From: Actinomycetota bacterium
Lineage (GTDB): Bacteria; Actinomycetota; Actinomycetes; Actinomycetales; Microbacteriaceae
DNA length: 7,761 nucleotides
Direction: 5' to 3'
NCBI GenBank assembly: GCA_009702645.1
Contig: WLHO01000028.1
Location: 1-7,761 of the forward strand
Numbering within the stretch: position 1 is the first letter of the stretch; the number at the start of each line of letters is the position of its first letter. Below are positions 1 through 5,414 of this stretch, in pieces. The position numbers and the translations under genes were made by a program. The notes under the pieces are model-generated. The model ran no database searches. It saw only the letters and a program-made list of their open reading frames with translations, and was not told where the DNA came from.

Positions 1-69
1 AGTCCAGGCTTGCCATAATCTCTCAACGGGGGATTGGAACTTGCGTTCGACAAAATACAGAGGCTTCAT
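1..69 (-). CDS. Probable SRPBCC / AHSA1-family protein, N-terminal fragment
   Basis: An ATG at 69-67 opens 23 codons on the minus strand that run off the left edge of the window without a stop. The peptide begins MKPLYFVERKF and continues with the pattern F-x-S-P-V-E-x-L-W-x-A-W-T. That matches the start of AHSA1-type SRPBCC domains, where a first beta strand is followed by F-x-A-P-x-x-x-V-W-x-A-W-T before the helix. These proteins have a helix-grip fold that holds small hydrophobic ligands or acts in stress response; the ligand cannot be guessed here. The ATG is 2 nt after the ychF stop and has no clear Shine-Dalgarno, so it is probably translated by coupling to ychF. The family call rests on only 23 residues, and most of the gene lies outside the window. 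Confidence 0.6.
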   Translation of the reverse strand, partial: MKPLYFVERKFQSPVERLWQAWT

Positions 70-71
70 GG

Positions 72-1145
72 CTAAACGTTAAATCTAAACTCCACTACGT
101 CGCCATCTTGCATGACGTAGTCCTTACCCTCCATGCGCACCTTGCCCTTGGCCTTGGCTTCTGACATGGAGCCGGTTGCAACTAGATCATCGAAGGAAAC
201 AATTTCCGCTTTGATGAATCCGCGCTGGAAGTCAGTGTGAATAACTCCTGCTGCTTGAGGTGCACTCCAACCCTGCTTGATTGTCCAAGCTCTGGCTTCT
301 TTTGGTCCAGCCGTCAGGTAAGTCTGCAATCCCAAAGTTCTAAAGCCGATTCGGGCCAGCTGGTCTAAGCCAGATTCGTCTTGGCCTAGAGATGAAAGCA
401 GCTCTGCTGCTTCCGCTTTGTCTAGGTCAATTAGCTCCGACTCCACTTTGGCATCCAAGAAAACTGCTTCGGCCGGAGCAACCAAATCGGCCAGGGCCTT
501 CTTTTTGGCTGGGTCGGTCAAGATTGACTCATCGACGTTGAAGACGTAGATGATTGGCTTGGCGGTTAGCAGTCCAAGCTCCTTGATTGAAGTCAAATCG
601 ATCTTGCTGGAAGAAAGTGGTTTGCCTGAATTCAAAATTGCGAGCGCTTCGTCAATCACGGCAAGAGCTTCTGGTTCTGCTTTTTTGCCTTTGATTTCTT
701 TCTCGATGCGTGGTCTGGCTTTTTCCAGGGTCTGCATGTCAGCCAAAATCAGCTCGGTGTTGATTGTTTCGATATCCGATGATGGCTCGACTTTGCCATC
801 AACGTGAACTACGTCAGAATCACTAAATCCTCGAACCACCTGGGCAATGGCATCGGCTTCTCGAATAGTGGCAAGGAACTGGTTGCCAAGTCCTTCGCCA
901 ACGGATGCACCCTTAACGATTCCGGCGATATCAACGAAAGACACTGGAGCGGCCAGGATCTTCTCGCTGCTAAACAGCTCTGCGAGTTTGTCCAAGCGAG
1001 CATCAGGGAGGTTCACCACACCGACATTTGGCTCAATGGTTGCGAAGGGGTAGTTCGCCGCCAGAACATTGTTCTTGGTCAGTGCATTAAAGAGGGTCGA
1101 CTTACCAACATTTGGTAGTCCCACGATTCCGATTGTTAGAGCCAC
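72..1145 (-). CDS. ychF: YchF/OLA1-family ribosome-associated P-loop NTPase
   Basis: A complete 357-residue protein, close to the usual ~360 of YchF. YchF binds and hydrolyses ATP in preference to GTP, associates with ribosomes and has been linked to stress responses. Visible in order: G1/Walker A GLPNVGKST (9-17), the switch I stretch NYPFATIEPNVG (31-42), G3 DIAGIVKGAS (72-81), the G4 position NVDE (203-206), which differs from the NKxD of true GTPases, a helical/coiled insert (about 125-190), and a C-terminal TGS domain (about 275-357) ending in the typical GDVVEFRFNV. The start is GTG at 1145, because YchF proteins begin MALTIGIVGLPNVGKST; a TTG three codons earlier (1154) only adds MYP. 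No Shine-Dalgarno is seen; a TAGAGT box lies 9 nt upstream, suggesting a leaderless or nearly leaderless mRNA. It is divergent from the exonuclease gene, with 45 nt between starts. Confidence 0.97.
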   Translation of the reverse strand: MALTIGIVGLPNVGKSTLFNALTKNNVLAANYPFATIEPNVGVVNLPDARLDKLAELFSSEKILAAPVSFVDIAGIVKGASVGEGLGNQFLATIREADAIAQVVRGFSDSDVVHVDGKVEPSSDIETINTELILADMQTLEKARPRIEKEIKGKKAEPEALAVIDEALAILNSGKPLSSSKIDLTSIKELGLLTAKPIIYVFNVDESILTDPAKKKALADLVAPAEAVFLDAKVESELIDLDKAEAAELLSSLGQDESGLDQLARIGFRTLGLQTYLTAGPKEARAWTIKQGWSAPQAAGVIHTDFQRGFIKAEIVSFDDLVATGSMSEAKAKGKVRMEGKDYVMQDGDVVEFRFNV

Positions 1146-1153
1146 GGGATACA

Positions 1154-1159
1154 ACTCTA
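1154..1159 (-). promoter_or_regulatory. Possible -10 box of ychF
   Basis: Read on the minus strand this is TAGAGT, fitting the actinobacterial TAnnnT -10 pattern. Its last T is 9 nt from the G of the ychF GTG, so transcription would start at or about 2 nt before the start codon. No convincing -35 hexamer lies 16-18 nt further upstream. Tentative. Confidence 0.3.
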
Positions 1160-1190
1160 CCCGTCGGTAGCTACTGGCAGACTGTTTAGT

Positions 1191-1754
1191 ATGTCCCTAG
1201 ATTTCACAGCAATCGACTTCGAAACAGCCAATAACTCACCTGCCAGCCCTTGTGCAGTTGGGCTGGTTCGAGTGCGCAATGGGCAAATCGATGACAGCTT
1301 CGAGTCTTTATTCCAGCCACCGGCACTGCACAACTGGTTTAGTGCCGGAAACATAGCAGTGCATGGCATTACTCCAAAGATGATCGAATCTGCTCCGCAA
1401 TACGCTGACGTACTCGAGCAGATGCTGGCCTTTATTGGGAATGATGTGCTGATCGCACACAACGCCTCTTTTGACATGGGGGTGCTTCGTGCCTCGGCTG
1501 ATGCCATTTCAGCTCAACTGCCTGAAATTAGCTATAGCTGCTCGTTGCTTATCTCCCGAAAGACTTACAACCTAGACAGTTATCGACTCAACCAAGTGGC
1601 TTATGCCGTCGGCCACGAGGAATTTGATCACCACAATGCCCTCGCCGACAGTGATGCCTGTTCCAGAATCGTGATTCACGCTGCCAATCGGCATGGAGCC
1701 GAAAATCTCGACCAGCTCCTCACAGCTACGAAGCTAACCCTGAACAAGCTTTGA
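1191..1754 (+). CDS. DnaQ-like DEDDh 3'-5' exonuclease
   Basis: A complete 187-residue single-domain exonuclease of the DnaQ/RNase T superfamily, which removes nucleotides from 3' ends with two metal ions. All DEDDh residues are present: ExoI FTAIDFETAN with D9 and E11, ExoII HNASFDMGVL (90-99) with D95, and ExoIII HHNALADSDA (147-156) with H148 and D153. The family's HGIT motif is at 58-61. No polymerase, BRCT or UvrC-like part is attached, so it resembles stand-alone DnaQ-like exonucleases; whether it proofreads for DNA polymerase III, trims RNA or acts in repair cannot be told. The ATG at 1191 is chosen because ExoI must lie near the N-terminus. There is no Shine-Dalgarno; the 45-nt gap to ychF carries the 8-bp palindrome GTAGCTAC (1167-1174) but no clear -10 box for this gene. 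rmuC follows 52 nt downstream. Confidence 0.92.
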   Translation: MSLDFTAIDFETANNSPASPCAVGLVRVRNGQIDDSFESLFQPPALHNWFSAGNIAVHGITPKMIESAPQYADVLEQMLAFIGNDVLIAHNASFDMGVLRASADAISAQLPEISYSCSLLISRKTYNLDSYRLNQVAYAVGHEEFDHHNALADSDACSRIVIHAANRHGAENLDQLLTATKLTLNKL

Positions 1755-1766
1755 GTTTGGGCGTCC

Positions 1767-1790
1767 TTGGCCAGGCTTGTCGCTGGCTAA
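1767..1790 (+). other. Hairpin between exonuclease gene and rmuC
   Basis: TTGGCCAG (1767-1774) can pair with CTGGCTAA (1783-1790) across an 8-nt loop, giving an 8-bp stem with one G-T wobble. It begins 12 nt after the exonuclease stop. No T-tract follows, so it is either a weak terminator, an mRNA 3'-end stabiliser or chance. Confidence 0.35.
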
Positions 1791-1793
1791 TGG

Positions 1794-1799
1794 CATAGT
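1794..1799 (+). promoter_or_regulatory. Possible -10 box of rmuC
   Basis: CATAGT differs from TATAGT at one position and ends 8 nt from the A of the rmuC ATG (1807), which would give an almost leaderless transcript. There is no Shine-Dalgarno before that ATG, and no good -35 is visible. Tentative. Confidence 0.3.
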
Positions 1800-1806
1800 T
1801 CTAAGC

Positions 1807-2997
1807 ATGGAACTTATCTACCTCTCTATTGGATTGTTAATTGGCGCTGTAATTGGAGCACTGGTTGCCTCCTTACGCTTTCGAACCAAAGGTTCTGATA
1901 GCTCGCTAGCGATTCAGCTTGCTAGTGCCGAAGCGACAGTCGCTGGGCTCAATGCAGCCCTGCTTAGAGCCGAAGAGGATCGAAAGCAGCGCGAGGTAAG
2001 AGAGCGCGAAGAATCCCGCTTGATTGCAGAGCTAGCTCCCGTTAAGGACAGGCTCGAGCAGATGCAAATCTCTGTAAAGGCTTTAGAAAAAGAGCGCACC
2101 GAGCAATTCGGAACCATCCAAGAACAACTCAAAAATGCCATCGCCTCAGATGACCAGCTTAGAAAAACCACTCAGGCGCTTTCTCAAGCCTTGTCCTCTA
2201 ACTCCATTCGAGGAGTCTGGGGAGAAACTCAACTTAGAAAACTGGTTGAACTTGCAGGTCTAATCAAGCATGCCGACTTTAATGAGCAGGCAACTTTTTC
2301 AACAGATGGTGGCTCTGGTCGTGCCGACCTAATCATTAACCTTCCAGGTGGTAAATCCCTGGCGATTGATTCGAAAGTTCCCTTCAATTCCTACCAGGAA
2401 GCCTCTGCTATCTCGGAGCTTGCAGAAGGCGATGATGCAAGGCGCAGAGCCGAGCTCATTGCTGCTCACGTAAAGGCGATGAAGGGTCACATCGATGCTC
2501 TATCCGGAAAAGAGTACTGGACCGGACTAAATGCCTCTCCGGATTTTGTGATTGCGTTTGTTCCTTCTGAGTCACTACTGTCAGCAGCGCTAGATGCAGA
2601 TCCAGCTTTGTTGGAATATGCGTTTAAGAAAAATGTTGCGCTTGCGTCCCCTGTTAGCTTGTTCTCTGTTCTCAAAACCATCAACTACATCTGGCGTCAA
2701 AACGCCGATGAAGGATCGGTTCGAACCATGATCAAGCTAGGAAAAGAACTCTATGAGCGAATCGGGAAAATCGCTGAGCATGCTGAGAAACTCGGTCGTT
2801 CTATAACTTCCACAGTCAAGGACTACAACGTCTTTGTCTCATCTCTTGAATCTAGAGTTTTGGTCACCGCAAGAAAACTAAATGACCTAGATGAGAACCA
2901 GCTGGGCACTGATGAGATCATTTCACCTGCGCCTCTAGAATCAGCGCCAGATAGCATCACGGCTAGCGAACTGCAAAAAAACACCGAAAAAGACTAG
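1807..2997 (+). CDS. rmuC: RmuC-family membrane-anchored putative nuclease
   Basis: A 396-residue RmuC-family protein. E. coli RmuC limits recombination at inverted repeats, and the family is predicted to have a PD-(D/E)XK nuclease fold. Residues 3-23 form one hydrophobic segment (LIYLSIGLLIGAVIGALVASL), so the protein is probably anchored to the cytoplasmic membrane. A charged, heptad-rich coiled coil follows (about 35-125), then the RmuC domain (about 130-365). The domain shows SIRGVWGE (133-140), ADLIINLPGGKSLAIDSKVPF (173-193) with D174, D188 and K190 as the probable nuclease residues, and FVPSES (251-256). The tail from about 368 is acidic and likely disordered. The ATG at 1807 is preferred over an in-frame TTG at 1777, because it places the membrane segment directly at the N-terminus and the TTG lies in the hairpin loop. 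A hairpin follows the stop by 13 nt. Confidence 0.93.
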   Translation: MELIYLSIGLLIGAVIGALVASLRFRTKGSDSSLAIQLASAEATVAGLNAALLRAEEDRKQREVREREESRLIAELAPVKDRLEQMQISVKALEKERTEQFGTIQEQLKNAIASDDQLRKTTQALSQALSSNSIRGVWGETQLRKLVELAGLIKHADFNEQATFSTDGGSGRADLIINLPGGKSLAIDSKVPFNSYQEASAISELAEGDDARRRAELIAAHVKAMKGHIDALSGKEYWTGLNASPDFVIAFVPSESLLSAALDADPALLEYAFKKNVALASPVSLFSVLKTINYIWRQNADEGSVRTMIKLGKELYERIGKIAEHAEKLGRSITSTVKDYNVFVSSLESRVLVTARKLNDLDENQLGTDEIISPAPLESAPDSITASELQKNTEKD

Positions 2998-3010
2998 GTT
3001 TTCTCTGGCA

Positions 3011-3033
3011 TTTAGGCTCCTCAGGGGCCCAAA
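3011..3033 (+). terminator. Terminator-like hairpin after rmuC
   Basis: GGCTCC (3015-3020) pairs with GGGGCC (3024-3029) over a TCA loop, with one T-G wobble; the stem can extend to TTT (3011-3013) with AAA (3031-3033) past an A-C mismatch. It starts 13 nt after the rmuC stop. There is no T-tract on either strand, but many actinobacterial terminators lack one. It ends 11 nt before the -10 box at 3045 and covers where a -35 would lie, so an operator is an alternative. Confidence 0.4.
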
Positions 3034-3044
3034 GGTGCGTTGGC

Positions 3045-3050
3045 TATACT
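3045..3050 (+). promoter_or_regulatory. -10 box of the pfk-fba-MORN operon
   Basis: TATACT is the best sigma-70-type -10 hexamer in the window and lies in its longest non-coding stretch. Transcription would begin near 3057, giving a leader of about 86 nt before the kinase ATG. The region 17 nt upstream has no TTGACA-like sequence; it is occupied by the hairpin at 3011-3033, so the promoter may need an activator or be repressible. Confidence 0.5.
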
Positions 3051-3070
3051 TTCTAACAAGTGCTCACAAA

Positions 3071-3129
3071 GGTGTTTGCAGCTGAAAAATCACCGGTAAA
3101 TCGAATTTCCGGATCCCATTGATAATCCG
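3071..3129 (+). promoter_or_regulatory. Structured 5' leader of the kinase gene, competing stems
   Basis: Three small stems follow one another and overlap at their edges. Stem A pairs GGTG-TTT (3071-3077) with AAA and CACC ending at 3094, with an internal bulge. Stem B pairs CCGG-AAAT (3093-3101, T3097 bulged) with ATTT-CCGG (3105-3112) over a CGA triloop. Stem C pairs CGGAT (3110-3114) with ATCCG (3125-3129), ending 1 nt before the AAAGGA ribosome site. A and B share two bases, and B and C share three, so neighbours cannot form together. It matches no riboswitch class I know. Regulation is inference; short stems also arise by chance. Confidence 0.25.
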
Positions 3130-3130
3130 C

Positions 3131-3136
3131 AAAGGA
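3131..3136 (+). promoter_or_regulatory. Ribosome binding site fixing the kinase start
   Basis: AAAGGA lies 6 nt before the ATG at 3143 and is a good Shine-Dalgarno. It decides in favour of that ATG over the in-frame TTG at 3119, which lies upstream of this site. Confidence 0.75.
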
Positions 3137-3142
3137 ACCTGC

Positions 3143-4177
3143 ATGTCTGGCAACACCGCAAAATCACCCATTGTGACTTTGACCCCTGCTCCAACTCTTG
3201 ACCGCACCTACCTAGTCACCAATCTTCATCCAGGTGCAGTAAACCGAGCTGACTCAGTTGGCGAAGAGCTTGCAGGTAAGGGAATCAACGTTGCTCGCGC
3301 ATTGCATTTGGCCGGCATTGAAGCACCGGGCGTAGTTCCGATTGGAAATGCCGAAAAAGGCATTCTCGAGCGAACCGGTTCCAAGAAGTTTCTAATTCCG
3401 ATGTGGATTGAAGGAACTATTCGAGTTTCAACCACGGTCCTAGAGCGCGGTGGTCCAACCACAAAAATCAACGAGGCTCCAAAGCCCCTCACTCACGAAG
3501 AATGGGTGCGGGTTATTGACCTGACTGAGCAGACTGTAAAAGACAACGACGCAAAGTGGTTAGTTATTGCAGGTGCCCTACCTATTGATCAGTCAACTGG
3601 AGTGTTTGTTGATCTCCATCCAATTTTTGAACGCATGGCAAAGCTTGGTGTTCGCGTTGCTCTTGACACCTCTGGTGAACCTCTTGCCTACTGGGTAAGA
3701 CAAGGAGAACCTGCGATCTTGAAGCCAAATGCTGAAGAGCTCGCTTCAGCTGTGAAGCGCTCCCTGTTAACTAACGGCGATGTAATTGAAGCTGCTCGCG
3801 AACTTTGCGCGCACGGGGTTGAGTGCGTGTTGGCATCTTTAGGATCAGATGGCATGCTAGCCGTCACAAAATCTAGAGCCTGGGGCACTAGAACTACTCC
3901 GGTTCAGGTAATCAATACCGTTGGCGCTGGCGACGCTACTTTGGCAGGATTCCTTGCGGCCATCACCAAAAACCCACTTCCAGATGACCACGAAGACATT
4001 GGAGTTAGCTTCAATGTGCCGGTAGGTGCTATGACAGCGGTTCAGTGGGGCGCGGTGAAGGTAAGCCAGCCAACCAGTGGTCTAGACAACATTGATAATC
4101 TTCCTGAGGTGTTCCTAACCGAAGATGTAGATCTTTCGGCCAAGCTAAAAGAACCAGCCATTTACAAGGAGAACTAG
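3143..4177 (+). CDS. PfkB-family sugar-phosphate kinase (6-/1-phosphofructokinase or tagatose-6-P kinase type)
   Basis: A 344-residue ribokinase/PfkB-superfamily kinase that transfers phosphate from ATP to a ketohexose phosphate in the cytosol. Motifs in order: TPAPTLDRTY (14-23) with the substrate-binding D20, signature 1 GKGINVARAL (45-54), TKINE (107-111), ALDTSGEPL (173-181), KPNAEEL (194-200) carrying the NxxE metal/phosphate motif (N196, E199), SLGSDG (232-237), and signature 2 NTVGAGDATLAGF (258-270) with catalytic base D264. It is some 30 residues longer than typical FruK/LacC, mainly at the C-terminus. At the first motif the usual N of TxNPAxD is A16, as I recall for E. coli Pfk-2 (TLAPSLD), which favours a 6-phosphofructokinase; GKG rather than GGG is the FruK/LacC form. 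No fructose PTS gene is nearby. First gene of an operon; the fba start is 2 nt after its stop. Substrate is inferred from context. Confidence 0.88.
   Translation: MSGNTAKSPIVTLTPAPTLDRTYLVTNLHPGAVNRADSVGEELAGKGINVARALHLAGIEAPGVVPIGNAEKGILERTGSKKFLIPMWIEGTIRVSTTVLERGGPTTKINEAPKPLTHEEWVRVIDLTEQTVKDNDAKWLVIAGALPIDQSTGVFVDLHPIFERMAKLGVRVALDTSGEPLAYWVRQGEPAILKPNAEELASAVKRSLLTNGDVIEAARELCAHGVECVLASLGSDGMLAVTKSRAWGTRTTPVQVINTVGAGDATLAGFLAAITKNPLPDDHEDIGVSFNVPVGAMTAVQWGAVKVSQPTSGLDNIDNLPEVFLTEDVDLSAKLKEPAIYKEN
4166..4171 (+). promoter_or_regulatory. Ribosome binding site of fba
   Basis: AAGGAG, a strong Shine-Dalgarno, lies within the last codons of the kinase gene, 8 nt before the fba ATG. It indicates co-transcription with efficient independent initiation of the aldolase. 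Confidence 0.8.
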
Positions 4178-4179
4178 AG

Positions 4180-5205
4180 ATGCCAGTAGCCTCGCCAGAT
4201 GCTTACCTAGAAATGCTCGATCGAGCCAAGTCTCAAAGATTCGCTTATCCAGCCATCAATGTCTCATCCTCTTCAACAGCAATCGCTGCGCTGCAAGGTC
4301 TTCAGCAAGCAGGATCTGACGGCATCCTTCAGGTCTCCACCGGAGGTGCCGAGTACTGGTCAGGCGCGAGCGTAAAGTCCATGGCTATCGGAGCTCAGGC
4401 AATGGCTGCATTTATTCGCGAAGCGGCAAAGGGCTACGGAATAACAGTTGCACTTCACACCGATCACTGCGCCAAGCATCAGCTTGATGGTTTTGTTCGC
4501 CCGCTGTTAGAGATTTCTGCTGAGCGAGTCAAGAACGGGCAAGAGGCACTTTTCAATTCACACATGTGGGATGGCTCAGCCGTACCTCTTGGTGAGAACC
4601 TAGAAATTGCCAAAGAATTACTAGCTAAGACCAAAAACGTTGGATCAATTCTTGAGATTGAAGTTGGCGTCGTTGGCGGAGAAGAAGATGGCGTTGAGGG
4701 TGGAATGGGTGAGCACCTATTCACCACAGTTGAAGACGGTATGGCTACCGCAGAAGCCCTAGGTCTTGGAGAAAACGGTCGCTACATGACTGCGCTGACT
4801 TTCGGTAACGTTCACGGAAGCTATAAGCCAGGAAGTGTGCAGCTTCGCCCAGAACTACTTGATGAAATTCAAAAAGCAGTTGGCCAGAAGTATTCAAAGA
4901 ACCTACCGTTTGACCTTGTATTCCACGGTGGATCTGGTTCAACTGCCAAGGAAATTTCAGACGCTGTTAGCTTCGGAGTTATCAAGATGAACATCGACAC
5001 TGACACCCAGTACGCATTCACTAGGGCAATTGCAGGACACATGTTTGAAAACTACGACGGCGTGCTAAAAGTTGACGGCGAAGTCGGAAACAAGAAAACT
5101 TACGACCCTAGAGTCTGGGGCAAGCTAGCAGAGGCATCGATGGCTGCCCGTGTTGTTGAAGCCGCAGCCCAGTTGGGATCTGCTGGAAAGTCTGCGACGG
5201 CCTAA
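4180..5205 (+). CDS. fba: Class II (zinc) fructose-bisphosphate aldolase
   Basis: A complete 341-residue class IIA aldolase that reversibly splits fructose 1,6-bisphosphate into dihydroxyacetone phosphate and glyceraldehyde 3-phosphate in the cytosol. Key segments: FAYPAINV (21-28), ALHTDHC (91-97) with catalytic D95 and zinc ligand H96, SHMWDGS (127-133) with D131, LEIEVGVVGGEEDGV (158-172) with the glutamates of the metal site, NVHGSY (210-215) with zinc ligand H212, VFHGGSGS (247-254) with zinc ligand H249, and KMNIDTDTQ (269-277) with the phosphate-binding N271. The length and the MPVASPDAYLEMLDRAK-like start match actinobacterial Fba and exceed the ~285 residues of GatY/AgaY tagatose-bisphosphate aldolases, so fructose bisphosphate is the expected substrate. 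It is 2 nt downstream of the kinase gene with a strong Shine-Dalgarno; a small MORN gene starts 1 nt after its stop. Confidence 0.97.
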   Translation: MPVASPDAYLEMLDRAKSQRFAYPAINVSSSSTAIAALQGLQQAGSDGILQVSTGGAEYWSGASVKSMAIGAQAMAAFIREAAKGYGITVALHTDHCAKHQLDGFVRPLLEISAERVKNGQEALFNSHMWDGSAVPLGENLEIAKELLAKTKNVGSILEIEVGVVGGEEDGVEGGMGEHLFTTVEDGMATAEALGLGENGRYMTALTFGNVHGSYKPGSVQLRPELLDEIQKAVGQKYSKNLPFDLVFHGGSGSTAKEISDAVSFGVIKMNIDTDTQYAFTRAIAGHMFENYDGVLKVDGEVGNKKTYDPRVWGKLAEASMAARVVEAAAQLGSAGKSATA

Positions 5206-5206
5206 G

Positions 5207-5410
5207 TTGCGAGATCCGTTTTACGATAACGGCAATCCCAGATACACGGGAAAATTCAAGGACGGGCAGATGCACGGAGCTTGGAAGTTCTTTAGAAAAG
5301 ACGGCTCGCTGATGCGAAGCGGAAAATTCAATCTTGGTAAGCAAATTGGTATTTGGACTACCTATGACCGCACCGGTCACCCGCACAAAGAAACAGACTT
5401 TGGCTCCTAG
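5207..5410 (+). CDS. MORN-repeat (YwqK-like) mini-protein
   Basis: A 67-residue protein made almost entirely of MORN-variant repeats with an exact 24-residue period. Residues 14-33 ([20 protein letters not shown]) align with 38-57 ([20 protein letters not shown]): G15/G39, F17/F41, G20/G44, G24/G48, W26/W50, G33/G57. Residues 5-9 (FYDNG) fit the tail of a preceding unit. MORN repeats form short beta hairpins, and related proteins are often annotated as YwqK-family antitoxins, but no toxin gene is adjacent, so no function is assigned. The start is taken as TTG at 5207, 1 nt after the fba stop, since the later in-frame ATG (5270) would cut the first repeat and the upstream frame from 5150 is only an alternate reading of fba. 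No Shine-Dalgarno is visible, so translation is likely coupled to fba. No signal peptide. Its stop overlaps the stop of ispH. Confidence 0.7.
   Translation: MRDPFYDNGNPRYTGKFKDGQMHGAWKFFRKDGSLMRSGKFNLGKQIGIWTTYDRTGHPHKETDFGS
5249..5331 (+). repeat. 11-nt direct repeat at 72-nt spacing within the MORN gene
   Basis: GGAAAATTCAA occurs at 5249-5259 and again at 5321-5331, exactly 72 nt (24 codons) apart. Each copy encodes the GKF segment at the head of a MORN unit. It is the DNA trace of the internal duplication, or codon-level conservation of the repeat. Confidence 0.8.
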
Positions 5411-5414
5411 GAGC
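5403..5414. other. 12-bp perfect palindrome at the convergent stops
   Basis: GCTCCTAGGAGC is a perfect palindrome. Its central CTAG (5407-5410) supplies the TAG stop of the MORN gene on the plus strand and the TAG stop of ispH on the minus strand, so the two genes overlap by 4 nt. As RNA it could form only a 4-bp stem with a CTAG loop, and no T-tract flanks it, so an ordinary terminator is unlikely. Confidence 0.85.

Noticed and set aside
804..1118. A 104-codon open frame on the plus strand inside ychF
   Set aside because: It is antisense to the conserved G1-G3 region of ychF, has no recognisable domain and no start signals; it is a shadow of the real gene.
1143..1154. TTG at 1154 as the ychF start
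   Set aside because: It only adds MYP before MALTIGIVGLPN, the normal YchF N-terminus that begins at GTG 1145, and no ribosome site supports it.
1777..1806. TTG at 1777 as the rmuC start
   Set aside because: It lies in the loop of a hairpin, has no Shine-Dalgarno and would put ten residues before the membrane segment; ATG 1807 is better.
3060..3070. TCACA near 3064 as half of a CRP/GlxR-type operator
   Set aside because: The matching TGTGA half at the proper spacing is missing, so a single five-base half-site is not evidence.
3119..3142. TTG at 3119 as the kinase start
   Set aside because: The AAAGGA site at 3131-3136 points to ATG 3143 and would lie inside the coding region if TTG were used.
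5150..5206. Longer MORN protein starting inside fba at 5150
   Set aside because: The added residues are an alternate-frame reading of the conserved fba C-terminus, show no MORN pattern and have no ribosome site.
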